Shown: positions 43,754 through 51,578 of the stretch, in pieces
How the letters are laid out: every line of letters begins with the position of its first letter
Numbering within the stretch: position 1 is the stretch's first letter
Origin: JBGAPH01 sp046349955
GTDB lineage: Bacteria; Planctomycetota; Planctomycetia; Pirellulales; JBGAPH01
NCBI GenBank assembly: GCA_046349955.1
Contig: JAXMBI010000022.1
Span: 1-64,000, forward strand
Direction of reading: 5' to 3'
DNA length: 64,000 bases
Position numbers and translations under genes: made by a program
The notes under the pieces: model-generated
Databases searched by the model: none
Told to the model about the DNA's origin: nothing
The model's input: the letters and a program-made list of their open reading frames with translations, nothing else

Positions 43754-44701
43754 ATGCGTTGTTGGCTGCCGATCGCTGTTGCGCTCGCAATCGCCGGCGG
43801 CCCTGCTTTGGCCGCCGATTTGCCCGATCCGGCCCAGACGAAGCCGGTCGAGTTGTTCACGGTGCCGCACTACTGCGAAGGGGTGGTCTTCGATCACCAG
43901 GGGCGCGGCTACGTGTCGGAGGGGGCCACGATCGTGCAGTTCACGCTCGATGGCCAGCACCGCGATTGGGCCAAGACCGGCGCTCCAAATGGCCACAAGA
44001 TCTTGGCCGACGGCACGCATCTGGTCTGCGACGCCGGGCAGCACGCCGTGCTACGGCTTTCGGCCGAGGGAAAACCCCTCGAGCCTGCCGCCGCCAAGTG
44101 CGCCGAGCGGCCGATCCGCGGTCCCAACGATCTGACGCTCGACACGCCGCACGGCGGCTTCTATTTCAGCGACCCCGGCGACTCCTCGAAGGAGCAGCCG
44201 ATCGGCGCCGTCTACTATGTCGACGCAGCCGGCAAGGTCACGCCGGCCGTGCCCGACGGGCTAGCCTTTCCCAACGGGATCGTGCTCGCCCCCGACGGCA
44301 AGAAGCTCTACTTGGCCGAGAGCCAGCGCAACCGAGTGCTCGTCTACGAGGTTCAATCCCCAGGCAAGTTGGGCCCAGCGCGGGTGTTCGCCGACTTGCC
44401 GACCAAGGACCCGTCGGCGGGGCAGATCGACAACCAGCCCGACGGCATGTGCCTGGATGCTGCCGGCAACCTGTACGTTGCTCACTACGGGATGAAACAG
44501 GTACAGGTGCTCGACCCGAGCGGCAAGCTCATTGCCCGCTATGGCGGTGGGAACGTGACGACGAGCAATGTGGCGTTCGGCGGAGCGAACAACGACCAAT
44601 TGTTCGTCACCGGGGGGCTGGGGCCCGAGTCAGGCGCCGGCGGGCTGTTCCGGCTCGACCTGGGCGTGCCGGGGCTCGAGATTTTGCCAGCGGCGAAATA
44701 G
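43754..44701 (+). CDS. Secreted SMP-30/gluconolactonase-like beta-propeller
   Basis: A 315-residue protein. Signal peptide: WLPIAVALAIAGGPALA, then ADLPDP. The body is a six-bladed propeller of the SMP-30/gluconolactonase/LRE type: HYCEGVVFDHQGRGYVSEG (metal-ligand Glu near the start), GPNDLTLDTPHGGFYFSDPG (with the N and D ligands), GLAFPNGIVLAPDGKKLYLA and QPDGMCLDAAGNLYVAHYG. In the family these residues hold a divalent metal and the enzymes hydrolyse lactones. Conserved positions suggest activity, but the substrate is unknown. It probably acts in the periplasm. It is 40 bp upstream of the DUF1559 gene, so the three may form one unit. Confidence 0.88.
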   Translation: MRCWLPIAVALAIAGGPALAADLPDPAQTKPVELFTVPHYCEGVVFDHQGRGYVSEGATIVQFTLDGQHRDWAKTGAPNGHKILADGTHLVCDAGQHAVLRLSAEGKPLEPAAAKCAERPIRGPNDLTLDTPHGGFYFSDPGDSSKEQPIGAVYYVDAAGKVTPAVPDGLAFPNGIVLAPDGKKLYLAESQRNRVLVYEVQSPGKLGPARVFADLPTKDPSAGQIDNQPDGMCLDAAGNLYVAHYGMKQVQVLDPSGKLIARYGGGNVTTSNVAFGGANNDQLFVTGGLGPESGAGGLFRLDLGVPGLEILPAAK

Positions 44702-44743
44702 CCGCGCAGCGCAAGCACAACCTTGGAAGCGAGAAACAAGCCG

Positions 44744-45694
44744 ATGAACCGCAGAACGTCGCGTGGGTTTACGCTCGTCGAGCTCCTGGTGGTGATCGCG
44801 ATCATCGGCATCCTGATCGCACTGCTGCTCCCGGCGGTGCAGGCCGCGCGAGAGGCAGCCCGGCGCATGCAGTGCGTCAACAATCTTAAGCAACTGGCGT
44901 TGGGCTGCCATACGTATGCCGACGTGAACAAGGGGACCTGGCCGATCAGCTCCGGCATGTGGGCCGGCGAGGGGCCGCAGTACAAGCGCGACTTCACGGG
45001 TCGCGGGTGGATCGTCGCCATTTTGCCCAATGTCGAGCAGCAAACGCTCTACAACCAGTTCGATCTGACGGGAAAGTTCGAGGCCGGCCGCGGCTTGCTC
45101 AACCAGGCCAACCGCGAGCTGATCAAGGTGATGCTGCCGTTCTTGCACTGTCCCTCCGACCCAGCTTCCCGAACCCTTTCGACGAAGCAGTTCCAGATGG
45201 ACAACATCCCGCTTGCTACGACCAACTATAAGGGGGTCATCGGCGACACGCGGATGGGAAGCGGTTCGAGCGCGTTCCCCGGCACCGAGCCCGACTGCCA
45301 CTTCACGAGTCCCTGCAACGGCACTTTCTGGCGCAATAACTATCAGCATCCGGTGCGGTTCGCCGATTTCCTTGATGGCACGAGCAACACAGCCGTCATC
45401 GGCGAAGACGTGCCGGACTACAACTATCACTCCGCTTGGGCCTACTGCAACGGCGACTACGCCAGCGCCCACGTTCCGCTCAACTACATGCCTGACCCGC
45501 CCAAGCCTGACGATTGGCCGAACGCGATCTCGTTCCGCAGCCGGCACCCGGGGGGCGGGAATTTCGCTTTGGGCGATGCGTCGGTCCGTTTCGTTCCCCA
45601 GGCGATCGACCACAAGCTCTACCGAGCGTACGCGACGCGCGACAGCGGGCTGTTTGGCAACCAGGAGCCGCCCATCACGGGCGCCGAGTTCTAA
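44744..45694 (+). CDS. DUF1559 family pilin-like protein
   Basis: A 316-residue protein. ATG 44744 puts the prepilin motif at the usual place (MNRRTSRGFTLVELLVVIAI, then IGILIALLLPAVQAAREAAR). MQCVNNLKQLALGCHTYADV and, near the C-terminus, HPGGGNFALGDASVRFVPQA are family hallmarks. It is expected to be processed by a prepilin peptidase and displayed in the envelope. Its stop codon overlaps the start of the next lipoprotein gene (TAATG). The same two-gene order occurs at 1589-3071. An upstream TTG (44723) could add seven residues but has no support. Confidence 0.93.
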   Translation: MNRRTSRGFTLVELLVVIAIIGILIALLLPAVQAAREAARRMQCVNNLKQLALGCHTYADVNKGTWPISSGMWAGEGPQYKRDFTGRGWIVAILPNVEQQTLYNQFDLTGKFEAGRGLLNQANRELIKVMLPFLHCPSDPASRTLSTKQFQMDNIPLATTNYKGVIGDTRMGSGSSAFPGTEPDCHFTSPCNGTFWRNNYQHPVRFADFLDGTSNTAVIGEDVPDYNYHSAWAYCNGDYASAHVPLNYMPDPPKPDDWPNAISFRSRHPGGGNFALGDASVRFVPQAIDHKLYRAYATRDSGLFGNQEPPITGAEF

Positions 45695-46137
45695 TGGTGG
45701 ATCGCTCAGCGCAGACGATGGAACGCGTGACCACCCGACCGATTTGCGGCGGCATACTTCTCGCCCTGGCGCTCTGCGTCGGCTGCGGCGAAAGTTTGCC
45801 AACCGTCTCGGGCAAGGTGACGATCGACGGCAAGCCCGTTCCTGAGGGAATGATTTCCTTTCAACCGCAGCCGAGCGGCGCCATCGCCGTGGCGCCCATC
45901 CGTCCCGACGGCAGCTACGAGGTGAAGACCGGCACCGCGACGGGCCTCAAGCCTGGCGAATACATCATCGTCGTCCAGGCGCCCAAGGGCATCCCGCCCG
46001 CCCCGACGGCGCAGAATCCTAACCCAAAGTTCGAGCGGTGGGTGCCTGCGAAGTATGGCAACCCCGAGACGTCGGGCCTGCAGCTCACGGTTACGTCGGG
46101 CAGCATCACGCATAATCTCGACCTGAAGAGCAAGTAA
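45694..46137 (+). CDS. Lipoprotein with transthyretin-like domain, coupled to DUF1559
   Basis: 147 residues if started at ATG 45694, which overlaps the DUF1559 stop codon (TAATG), a sign of coupled translation; a second ATG at 45718 gives 139 residues. The signal peptide is GGILLALALCVGC (lipobox Cys). The domain reads VSGKVTIDGKPVPEGMISFQ, a carboxypeptidase-regulatory/transthyretin-like start, and ends QLTVTSGSITHNLDLKSK. It is related to the two lipoproteins at 2649-3553 and occupies the same position after a DUF1559 gene. Likely location: periplasmic face of a membrane. Function unknown. Confidence 0.85.
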   Translation: MVDRSAQTMERVTTRPICGGILLALALCVGCGESLPTVSGKVTIDGKPVPEGMISFQPQPSGAIAVAPIRPDGSYEVKTGTATGLKPGEYIIVVQAPKGIPPAPTAQNPNPKFERWVPAKYGNPETSGLQLTVTSGSITHNLDLKSK

Positions 46138-46226
46138 CTCGCGTTGGCGAGGCGGCTTCTCCGGGCGCGGCGAGGCTGGTACAGTCGGAAGGCCGATCGT
46201 GGCCCGACCTCCTCCCGCATGTGCCC

Positions 46227-46646
46227 ATGTCCGCCCCCTATCGCACCCGCCGCCGTGTCGAGTTTCGCGACACCGACGCGGCAGGCATCGCCCACTTCTC
46301 GGTCTTCTTCAACTACATGGAAGAGGCCGAGCACGAGTTGCTGCGGAGCATCGGCTCGAGCGTGCTCCTCCAGGGAGACGAAGGGACCACGAGCTGGCCG
46401 CGGGTGGCGGTGAGCTGCGACTACCGCGGGGCGGTGCGCTTCGAGGACGAGCTCGAGATCGAGGTCCGCGTGGAACGGCTGGGGGAAAAGAGCGTCAGCT
46501 ACGGCTTCCGCTTCCAGCACGACGGCCGCGACGTGGCCGAGGGGCGGATCACGGCCGTTTACTGCCAGGTCGGCTCGGCGGGGTTGCGGTCGCTGCCGAT
46601 TCCGGCGGAGTTGCGGGAAAAGCTCGAAGACTTCAGCGCCAAATAG
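46227..46646 (+). CDS. Acyl-CoA thioesterase, 4HBT (hot-dog) family
   Basis: A 139-residue protein; ATG 46227 is preferred over the GTG two codons earlier. The 4-hydroxybenzoyl-CoA thioesterase signature is clear: RVEFRDTDAAGIAHFSVFFN with the catalytic Asp (FRDTD) and the active-site helix YMEEAEHELLRSIG. A second beta block follows (EIEVRVERLGEKSVSYGFRF). The family forms a tetrameric hot-dog fold and hydrolyses acyl-CoA or acyl-ACP thioesters in the cytoplasm; a 1,4-dihydroxy-2-naphthoyl-CoA or YbgC-like role is possible but not decided by sequence. It is monocistronic. Confidence 0.9.
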   Translation: MSAPYRTRRRVEFRDTDAAGIAHFSVFFNYMEEAEHELLRSIGSSVLLQGDEGTTSWPRVAVSCDYRGAVRFEDELEIEVRVERLGEKSVSYGFRFQHDGRDVAEGRITAVYCQVGSAGLRSLPIPAELREKLEDFSAK

Positions 46647-46854
46647 GTCGACCAGCGAGCGGCGGGGTTCACCCCCGCCGGCCCCGCAAACACGTTTGGC
46701 GCGGAAGGTCAGCCAAACCTACGGCTCCTAAGGGCAGTGCTTGCGCTCTGATCGGCGTGCGTGCTTGGAGGCCGCCTCGGCGCGTTGCCGGGGGACCGCC
46801 GGCGTGAAGCCCGGCGGCTCGCTGGCGCGAACAAGAAACACTGAGAGATCGTTG

Positions 46855-47571
46855 ATGCTGCCGCGCCCTTTCCTCATCGCAGCCGCCGTCCTTTTGGTGC
46901 TTGCCGCATCACGCGGCGGGGCCGAGCAGCCCTCCGCCCGCACACCGCGTGACCTTGAAGGCTGGACCGTCCGCGTCGACGAGCGGTTGCTCGCGCCGCC
47001 GCACGAGGAACTCGGCCGCCAAGCCCTACGGTTTCTCGAGGCCAAGCTCGTCGAGATCAAGGCCGTTGTGCCGGCCGAGCCGCTCGCCGAGCTGCAAAAA
47101 GTCGCGATCGTGCTCGATCTCGAGTGCGACGGGCTCGGGGCGATGCAGTATCACCCGAGCGCCGATTGGCTGGTCGAACATGGCTATCCCCGCGACCTGG
47201 CCAAGTGCGTGCATCTGCCGCAGGCGGCCGACGTGGCGACGCGGCGGAACATCAATGAGCAGCCGTGGGTGATCCTGCACGAGCTGGCCCACGCCTACCA
47301 CGATCAGGTGCTCGGCTTCGACGAACCGTGGATCGCGGCGGCCTACGATCAGTTCAAAGAGAGCGGCCACGGCGCCGCCGCGCTCCTCTACGACGGCACG
47401 CGGGTGCGGCACTACGGGCTGACCGATCCCAAGGAGTTCTTCGCCGAGATGACCGAGGCCTACTTCGGCTCGAACGACTTCTATCCGTTCAACCGGGCCG
47501 AACTCAAGGAGAGCGAGCCGCGGTTGTATGAGTTGCTGGAGAAGATTTGGCGGCCAGCCATCAAGAACTAG
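46855..47571 (+). CDS. Secreted HExxH metallopeptidase-like protein
   Basis: A 238-residue protein starting at ATG 46855. Signal peptide: LPRPFLIAAAVLLVLAASRG (cleavage near GGAEQ). The zinc motif HELAHAYHD (142-150) is followed about 50 residues on by EFFAEMTEAYFGSNDFYPFN, where a Glu may be the third ligand. This combination resembles the anthrax lethal factor-like metallopeptidases (M34-type catalytic domain), a comparison made from motif memory rather than a search. No toxin delivery or protective-antigen-binding domain is present, so it is likely a house-keeping periplasmic protein. Its stop codon overlaps that of the convergent minus-strand gene (CTAG). Confidence 0.82.
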   Translation: MLPRPFLIAAAVLLVLAASRGGAEQPSARTPRDLEGWTVRVDERLLAPPHEELGRQALRFLEAKLVEIKAVVPAEPLAELQKVAIVLDLECDGLGAMQYHPSADWLVEHGYPRDLAKCVHLPQAADVATRRNINEQPWVILHELAHAYHDQVLGFDEPWIAAAYDQFKESGHGAAALLYDGTRVRHYGLTDPKEFFAEMTEAYFGSNDFYPFNRAELKESEPRLYELLEKIWRPAIKN

Positions 47572-47880
47572 CCGGCCCCATGTTCACGGCGAACTGCCGG
47601 CGGCCGATCAGCGCGGCTAGCCGCGGCCAGTCCCGCGAGCGACAGCAGGCACAGGCCGATCGCCGCCGAGCGAAGCGGTGCCGCCGACGACACGGAGATC
47701 CCCAGCCCCGTGGCCATCCCCACATAGGCCGCCACGCAGGCGGGGCACTTCGGTACCGTGCCGCGACGCAGGCCGAAGCGCCAGCCATTCGAGCAAGCTG
47801 CGATCTCCGCGCCGCAGCCGCGTGCGCCGCGGGGCGCGGAGCGCCACGACGGCCGTCGAGCAGCAGCAGGGGGCGTTCAC
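47568..47880 (-). pseudogene. Small Cys-rich membrane protein, one frameshift
   Basis: GTG 47880 overlaps the stop codon of the upstream DUF899 gene by 4 bp (GTGA) and has AGGAG at the right distance. The frame reads VNAPCCCSTAVVALR and SLLEWLALRPASRHGT; then, after a shift near 47757, VPKCPACVAAYVGMATGLGI and SAAIGLCLLSLAGLAAASRA, ending at the TAG 47570-47568. The N-terminal Cys cluster, the KCPAC motif and two helices resemble small planctomycete membrane proteins that may bind metal or redox cofactors. One base change would restore a protein of about 103 residues. This is probably sequence error or a very recent mutation. Confidence 0.6.
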
Positions 47881-48644
47881 CGCGGGTTCTCCTTGCCGGC
47901 AGTCTCCGGCAGCGTCGGCCACGCGGTTTGTCGGCGTCGGCAAGCCGCCCCTTCACCGTAGCGGTCGTAGCGGACCCACGCCATCGAGAAGGCGAGTTTA
48001 TCCTCGTCGCGCCCCTTGGGTGCCAAATCGAGCAAACTGTGTGTCGTCACCAGCGGCTCGACGCCGCGGGCGAACGCCGAGTACGTATGATACACCGTGC
48101 CAGACTCGTCTTTCGAGAAGCGCTCAAGCCGGGCGCTGGGGAAGGGCATGCGGGTGTAGTTGTATTCGACCGTTCCGGCCGCCAGCTCCTCCGGCGAGAA
48201 CGAGACCTGGAAGTCGCGGTTGAAGTCGCTCTCGGATGACGAGACCCAGGGGAACTTCCAGCCCATTCGCTTCTTGAAGGCGGCCAGCTTTTCGTAGGGC
48301 GCCCGCGAGACGACGGCGAGTTGCACGTCGCGCGCCGCCAAGTGCGGCAGCGTGCCGTCGAAGTGGTCGGCCACCAAGGAGCAGCTCGGGCAGCCTTCCT
48401 GCCAGGTGGGGCCGAACATGAAGTGGTACACGAGCAACTGGCTGCGCGCGCCGAACAGGTCGGCCAGCGACTGTTTGCCGCTGGGGCCCGTGAACGCATA
48501 TGGCTTGTCAACGCGCACCCAGGGAAGCTCGAGCCGCGCGCGGGCCAGCTCGTCGCGCTCGCGGGTGTGCTGCTTTTCGCGGGCCAAGAGCGCCTGCCGG
48601 GCGGCCAGCCACTCGGAACGAGAGACGACGCGATGAGAGGTCAT
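47877..48644 (-). CDS. DUF899 family thioredoxin-like protein (first copy)
   Basis: A 255-residue protein starting at ATG 48644. DUF899 proteins have a thioredoxin-like fold. The core here is RSQLLVYHFMFGPTWQEGCP, then SCSLVADHFDG with Cys 85 and Cys 88 as the likely redox pair. LAVVSRAPYEKLAAFKKRMG and FPWVSSSESDFNRDFQVSF follow, both family hallmarks. The N-terminus (EWLAARQALLAREKQHTRER) is the usual helical region. No signal peptide, so it is cytoplasmic. It shares the minus strand with a paralogue (48801-49610) and overlaps the small Cys-rich membrane gene by 4 bp. The reaction is unknown. Confidence 0.88.
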   Translation of the reverse strand: MTSHRVVSRSEWLAARQALLAREKQHTRERDELARARLELPWVRVDKPYAFTGPSGKQSLADLFGARSQLLVYHFMFGPTWQEGCPSCSLVADHFDGTLPHLAARDVQLAVVSRAPYEKLAAFKKRMGWKFPWVSSSESDFNRDFQVSFSPEELAAGTVEYNYTRMPFPSARLERFSKDESGTVYHTYSAFARGVEPLVTTHSLLDLAPKGRDEDKLAFSMAWVRYDRYGEGAACRRRQTAWPTLPETAGKENPR

Positions 48645-48658
48645 GAGTAGACTCCAAA

Positions 48659-48682
48659 GTAGCCGGCACACTCTGTGTGCCG
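48659..48682. repeat. Half copy of the GTAGCAGGCACACT palindromic element
   Basis: GTAGCCGGCACACTCTGTGTGCCG matches the left end of copies 1 and 2 with two differences, just upstream of the DUF899 start at 48644. Further matching sequence (CTTGCGATGCGC) follows at about 48700, but no right end is found. Confidence 0.6.
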
Positions 48683-48760
48683 ATTGCTGATGTGGGTACA
48701 GCGCTTGCGATGCGCGGTCGAAGGAGTAAGCGTGTGGATCGCTCGGGCGCGAGGTCGCGG

Positions 48761-48793
48761 GCCCTCACCCTGCCCTCTCCCACGGGGAGAGGG
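48761..48793. repeat. Short copy of the CCCTCACCCC palindromic repeat
   Basis: GCCCTCACCCTGCCCTCTCC followed by CACGGGGAGAGGG is a truncated relative of the repeat at 17716-17806: the CTCTCCC/GGGGAGAG stem is kept, the outer right arm is missing. It lies between the two DUF899 genes. Confidence 0.65.
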
Positions 48794-48800
48794 TTCTGAG

Positions 48801-49610
48801 TTAATGGCAGCAGGTTCTCGTCTGTTGGTCTTCGTACTTGTCGTGGTGGCGGAGCCAGTTGTGGCCTTTGCCTTGGTAGTCGGGCATGCCGTTCCAGCCT
48901 TCGCCGCGGCCCAGGGGCGTGAGGTCGAGCAGGTGGTAGGTGGTGATCAACGGCTCGAGCCCGCGGGCATACGACGTATAGCTGTGGAGCACGCGTTCGC
49001 CGTCGCGGATGAAGACGCTCAGGCCGGGCAGCTCGCCTTTGGTTGAGGGGATCTTGCCGTCGGCCGCCAGTTCGTCGGCGGAGCGGAAGTTCCATTCCTT
49101 GCTGCCGCGCTCCGGATCGAGCGTCACGTGGAAGTCGTAATTGAAGTCGCTGCCGAACGAGGAGTACCACGGGATGTGGCTCCAACCCATTCGCTGTTGA
49201 AACGGCGCGATCTTGGCCCGCGGCGCCCGCGAGATCAGCACGAACGAAGTGCCGCGTGCCCGCAGATGGGCCAAGTTCGGCACGTTGTCGGCGGCGAAGG
49301 AGCAGCCGGGGCAGCCTTCGTCCCAGGGAGCGCCCGACTTGCCTTCCGGCGGCGGATCGGCGTCGAACATGAAGTGGTAGACCATGAGCTGGGGCAGGCC
49401 GTCGAACAAATCGACGAGGCGGGCCTGGCCGTGGGGGCCCTCGAAGGTGTACTGCTTCGTGATCTCGACCATGGGCAGCTTGCGGCGTTCAGCGGCCAAG
49501 GTGTCGTTGGCTTTCGTGGCGGCTTTTTCCTTGGCGAGCAACTCACGCCGGGCGGCGAGCCATTCTTCGCGGGAGACGACGTTGGGCTGCAGAACTGCGG
49601 CGGTGGACAT
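48801..49610 (-). CDS. DUF899 family thioredoxin-like protein (second copy)
   Basis: A 269-residue paralogue of the gene at 47877. The core is QLMVYHFMFDADPPPEGKSG, then WDEGCPGCSFAADNVPNLAH (Cys 100 and Cys 103), followed by FVLISRAPRAKIAPFQQRMG and SSFGSDFNYDFHV. A slightly longer loop (DPPPEGKSGAP) separates FMF from the Cys motif. The C-terminal region, SYARGLEPLITTYHLLDLTP, is shared with the first copy. Cytoplasmic. The start ATG 49610 gives the usual N-terminus. About 155 bp with two repeat fragments separate the paralogues. It lies downstream of two ArsR-SRPBCC pairs on the same strand, with a palindrome between. Confidence 0.9.
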   Translation of the reverse strand: MSTAAVLQPNVVSREEWLAARRELLAKEKAATKANDTLAAERRKLPMVEITKQYTFEGPHGQARLVDLFDGLPQLMVYHFMFDADPPPEGKSGAPWDEGCPGCSFAADNVPNLAHLRARGTSFVLISRAPRAKIAPFQQRMGWSHIPWYSSFGSDFNYDFHVTLDPERGSKEWNFRSADELAADGKIPSTKGELPGLSVFIRDGERVLHSYTSYARGLEPLITTYHLLDLTPLGRGEGWNGMPDYQGKGHNWLRHHDKYEDQQTRTCCH

Positions 49611-49640
49611 GCGGAATCTCCAGGTTCAGCGTTTTGAATT

Positions 49641-49684
49641 TGGTCCGCAGAGCGGACCCTAGGTAGGATCCGCTCTGCGGACCA
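49641..49684. repeat. Palindrome TGGTCCGCAGAGCGGA / TCCGCTCTGCGGACCA
   Basis: Perfect 16-bp arms (49641-49656 and 49669-49684) flank a 12-nt loop in the gap between the DUF899 gene's start and the stop of the SRPBCC gene. No T-run follows on either strand, so a repeat unit is more likely than an intrinsic terminator. Confidence 0.7.
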
Positions 49685-49695
49685 TGAGGCGCGAT

Positions 49696-50193
49696 TCACG
49701 CCTGCGTGGCGAGCAACTCTTCGAGCCGGTCGAACATCTGCAGCCAGCTCGGGTGGGCGCCGGTGCGCTTGGCCAGCGACTCCGACACCGTTTGGTCGAG
49801 CGTCAGCTTGGTCAGGCCAGGTTCGAGCTCTTCAAAGGTCACGGTGACGAGCGTTTCCTGCGGCCACTCGGGGTCCATGCCGGCGTCGGTCGGCGTGCGC
49901 GAGCGGCCTTCGGCGTCGGCGATCTCGAGCGTGAGCACAAGGCGCTCGGGGGGCGTGACCTCGCGGTAGACCCCTTTGCACCAGCACTCCCCCTTGGGAT
50001 TCGCGATGCAGAACAAGAACGTTCCGCCGGGGCGAGCGTCGAGATTGCGAATGCGGACGGTGCAGCCGTGCGGCGCGTACCACTGCGAAAGATGCACCGG
50101 ATCGATCCAGGCCTGGAACACGAGTTCGCGCGGCGCGGCGATGACCCGCGTGATGTGAACCTGGGGAGCGGCGACCGAAGCCTTGTTCGTCAT
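49696..50193 (-). CDS. SRPBCC/AHSA1-family protein coupled to ArsR
   Basis: A 165-residue START/Bet v1-like (SRPBCC, Aha1-type) domain. ATG 50193 overlaps the ArsR stop by 4 bp (ATGA). Family motifs: TRVIAAPRELVFQAWIDPVH, LSQWYAPHGCTVR, GGTFLFCIANPKGECWCKGV, and LVTVTFEELEPGLTKLTLDQ, with the C-terminal helix WLQMFDRLEELLA. The fold has a large hydrophobic pocket for small ligands. In many bacteria such genes follow an ArsR regulator, and the pair is thought to respond to an unknown compound. Cytoplasmic. Ligand unknown. Confidence 0.9.
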   Translation of the reverse strand: MTNKASVAAPQVHITRVIAAPRELVFQAWIDPVHLSQWYAPHGCTVRIRNLDARPGGTFLFCIANPKGECWCKGVYREVTPPERLVLTLEIADAEGRSRTPTDAGMDPEWPQETLVTVTFEELEPGLTKLTLDQTVSESLAKRTGAHPSWLQMFDRLEELLATQA

Positions 50194-50594
50194 CGAGTTC
50201 TCCTGGTTGGGCCGCGCTTGCCGGCTGCGCGTTTCGCGCTTTTGCGGCGGCGTTTGGGCGGCTTGGCCTTGGCCTGCAACTGGTGGAGATAGTCCTCGAG
50301 CCGATCGAGACGCTCGTCCCAGAAGCGGCGATACGGTTCGACCCAATCCGCCACCCCGCGCAGCGGCGAAGCCTCGAGCCGGCAGGGGCGCCATTGCGCC
50401 TGCTTGCCGCGCGTGATCAGCCCGGCCCGCTCCAGCACCTTGAGGTGCTTGGTCACGGCCGGCAGGCTCATCTCGAACGGTTCCGCAAGTTCCGTGACCG
50501 CGGCCTCGCCCGCCGACAGCCGGGCCAGAATGGCCCGCCGCGTGGGATCGGCCAAGGCCGAGAACGTCGCGCTCAGGGGATCGGAGTCGAGCAT
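50190..50594 (-). CDS. ArsR-family transcriptional regulator (SRPBCC-coupled), first
   Basis: A 134-residue winged-helix repressor. The N-terminal half has FSALADPTRRAILARLSAGE and the recognition helix region TELAEPFEMSLPAVTKHLKV, followed by the wing (LERAGLITRGKQAQWRPCRL). ADWVEPYRRFWDERLDRLED is the C-terminal helix typical of the subgroup found next to SRPBCC genes. No Cys pair for arsenite/metal sensing is present, so it is not a classic ArsR metal sensor. The C-terminal tail is very basic (KPPKRRRKSAKRAAGKRG). A two-part palindromic operator lies directly upstream (50601-50634). Confidence 0.9.
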   Translation of the reverse strand: MLDSDPLSATFSALADPTRRAILARLSAGEAAVTELAEPFEMSLPAVTKHLKVLERAGLITRGKQAQWRPCRLEASPLRGVADWVEPYRRFWDERLDRLEDYLHQLQAKAKPPKRRRKSAKRAAGKRGPTRRTR

Positions 50595-50600
50595 CGCAAC

Positions 50601-50634
50601 TAAACCAAGTGGTTAAGTAAACCAGTTGGTAAAA
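50601..50634 (-). promoter_or_regulatory. Probable ArsR operator, two adjacent palindromes
   Basis: On the minus strand two similar half-palindromic units lie side by side: TTACCAACTGGTTTA and TTAACCACTTGGTTTA, each with ACCA...TGGT symmetry, ending 7 bp before the ArsR start codon. The double site next to an autoregulated repressor is the expected arrangement. The -10 region is probably the nearby TGTATTTTA. Confidence 0.7.
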
Positions 50635-50699
50635 TACAGGTCCGCGCCCCGGCCGTCAATCGGTTCACTTCGAACTCCCACCCCACACGATTTCGCCGT

Positions 50700-51191
50700 T
50701 CATCGCTTGCCGCCCTTTGCCGCCAGCAACTTGGCGGCAATCTCGCCGATCCGTTCGATCGTGTAGTCCCACCCTTCATTCACCCCCTCGCGGTGGTCGG
50801 CCGGGATCAGGCCGAACGCCTGGTGGAGGAAGTCGAGCCGCGTGCCGCCCTCTTCCTCGTTGAACCGATAACGAATGAAATTCACCGAGGAGTACGACAT
50901 GAAGAGCGGCCCGCGGATTTCGAGCAGCTTGGGAGGCTTGATCACTTGCACGTGCCCCCACAGGTGCCCCGCCTGTCCTTCGTAGCCCTTGGTCGGACCC
51001 AGATCGCGGAACCAGCGGCCGCCAGGCCAGGGTTCGAGCTTCATGGCAAAGGGCTGGCCCCCGGGCATCTGGCTTTCCGGGCCCATCTCCGCGAGCGTGG
51101 CCTCGAACGTGATTTCGATGGGCGCCTGGATCAGCGTCGAGCGCGTGATGTTGAGCGTGTGGAGCGTCTCTTCCGGCAGGGTAGTGGACAT
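50700..51191 (-). CDS. SRPBCC/AHSA1-family protein, second copy
   Basis: A 163-residue SRPBCC protein. The start ATG 51191 lies 5 bp after the stop of the second ArsR gene. Motifs: ITRSTLIQAPIEITFEATLA, MKLEPWPGGRWFRDLG, HLWGHVQVIKPPKLLEIRGP, NFIRYRFNEEEGGTRLDFLH and the last helix NEGWDYTIERIGEIAAKLLA. It is only distantly similar to the first copy (49696-50193), so this is an independent pair rather than a recent duplication. A ligand-binding pocket is expected; the ligand is unknown. Cytoplasmic. Confidence 0.88.
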   Translation of the reverse strand: MSTTLPEETLHTLNITRSTLIQAPIEITFEATLAEMGPESQMPGGQPFAMKLEPWPGGRWFRDLGPTKGYEGQAGHLWGHVQVIKPPKLLEIRGPLFMSYSSVNFIRYRFNEEEGGTRLDFLHQAFGLIPADHREGVNEGWDYTIERIGEIAAKLLAAKGGKR

Positions 51192-51196
51192 GACTT

Positions 51197-51568
51197 TTAC
51201 TTTTCCGGATTCCTCGGTTGGTGAGCGTCGTGAGCGCGGTCCCGCGCCTTGCGTTCTGCCCGCTCCTTGATGCGGTCGAGCTGGTGGGTCCAGAAGCGTT
51301 CGTAGGTTTTCACCCAGTCGTGCACGGCCTTCAGCTCCTGGGCCTTGAGCTCGTAGAGCCGCAGCTTGCCCTGCTTCCGCACCGACACGAGCCCCACCTT
51401 GCGGAGCACGCTTAGGTGCTTCGACACGGCGGGCTGCGGCAAGCCGAGCGACTGCACCACCTCGCCGACGGGCCAGGCCCGCCCCCCGGCCAGCAGGTCG
51501 AGGATTTGCCGCCGCCGCGGCTCGGCGATGGCGTTGAAGACGTCGGAGGTGGTCGCTGCTCGTGACAT
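51197..51568 (-). CDS. ArsR-family transcriptional regulator, second
   Basis: A 123-residue winged-helix protein. VFNAIAEPRRRQILDLLAGG begins the DNA-binding domain, GEVVQSLGLPQPAVSKHLSV is the helix-turn-helix, and LRKVGLVSVRKQGKLRLYEL the wing. The C-terminal VKTYERFWTHQLDRIKERAE is the same helix as in the first ArsR. No metal-binding Cys. It overlaps neither neighbour but is 5 bp from the SRPBCC gene, so both are co-transcribed. A palindrome (51579-51596) just upstream of the start is its likely operator. Confidence 0.9.
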   Translation of the reverse strand: MSRAATTSDVFNAIAEPRRRQILDLLAGGRAWPVGEVVQSLGLPQPAVSKHLSVLRKVGLVSVRKQGKLRLYELKAQELKAVHDWVKTYERFWTHQLDRIKERAERKARDRAHDAHQPRNPEK

Positions 51569-51578
51569 GCCAGAATTG

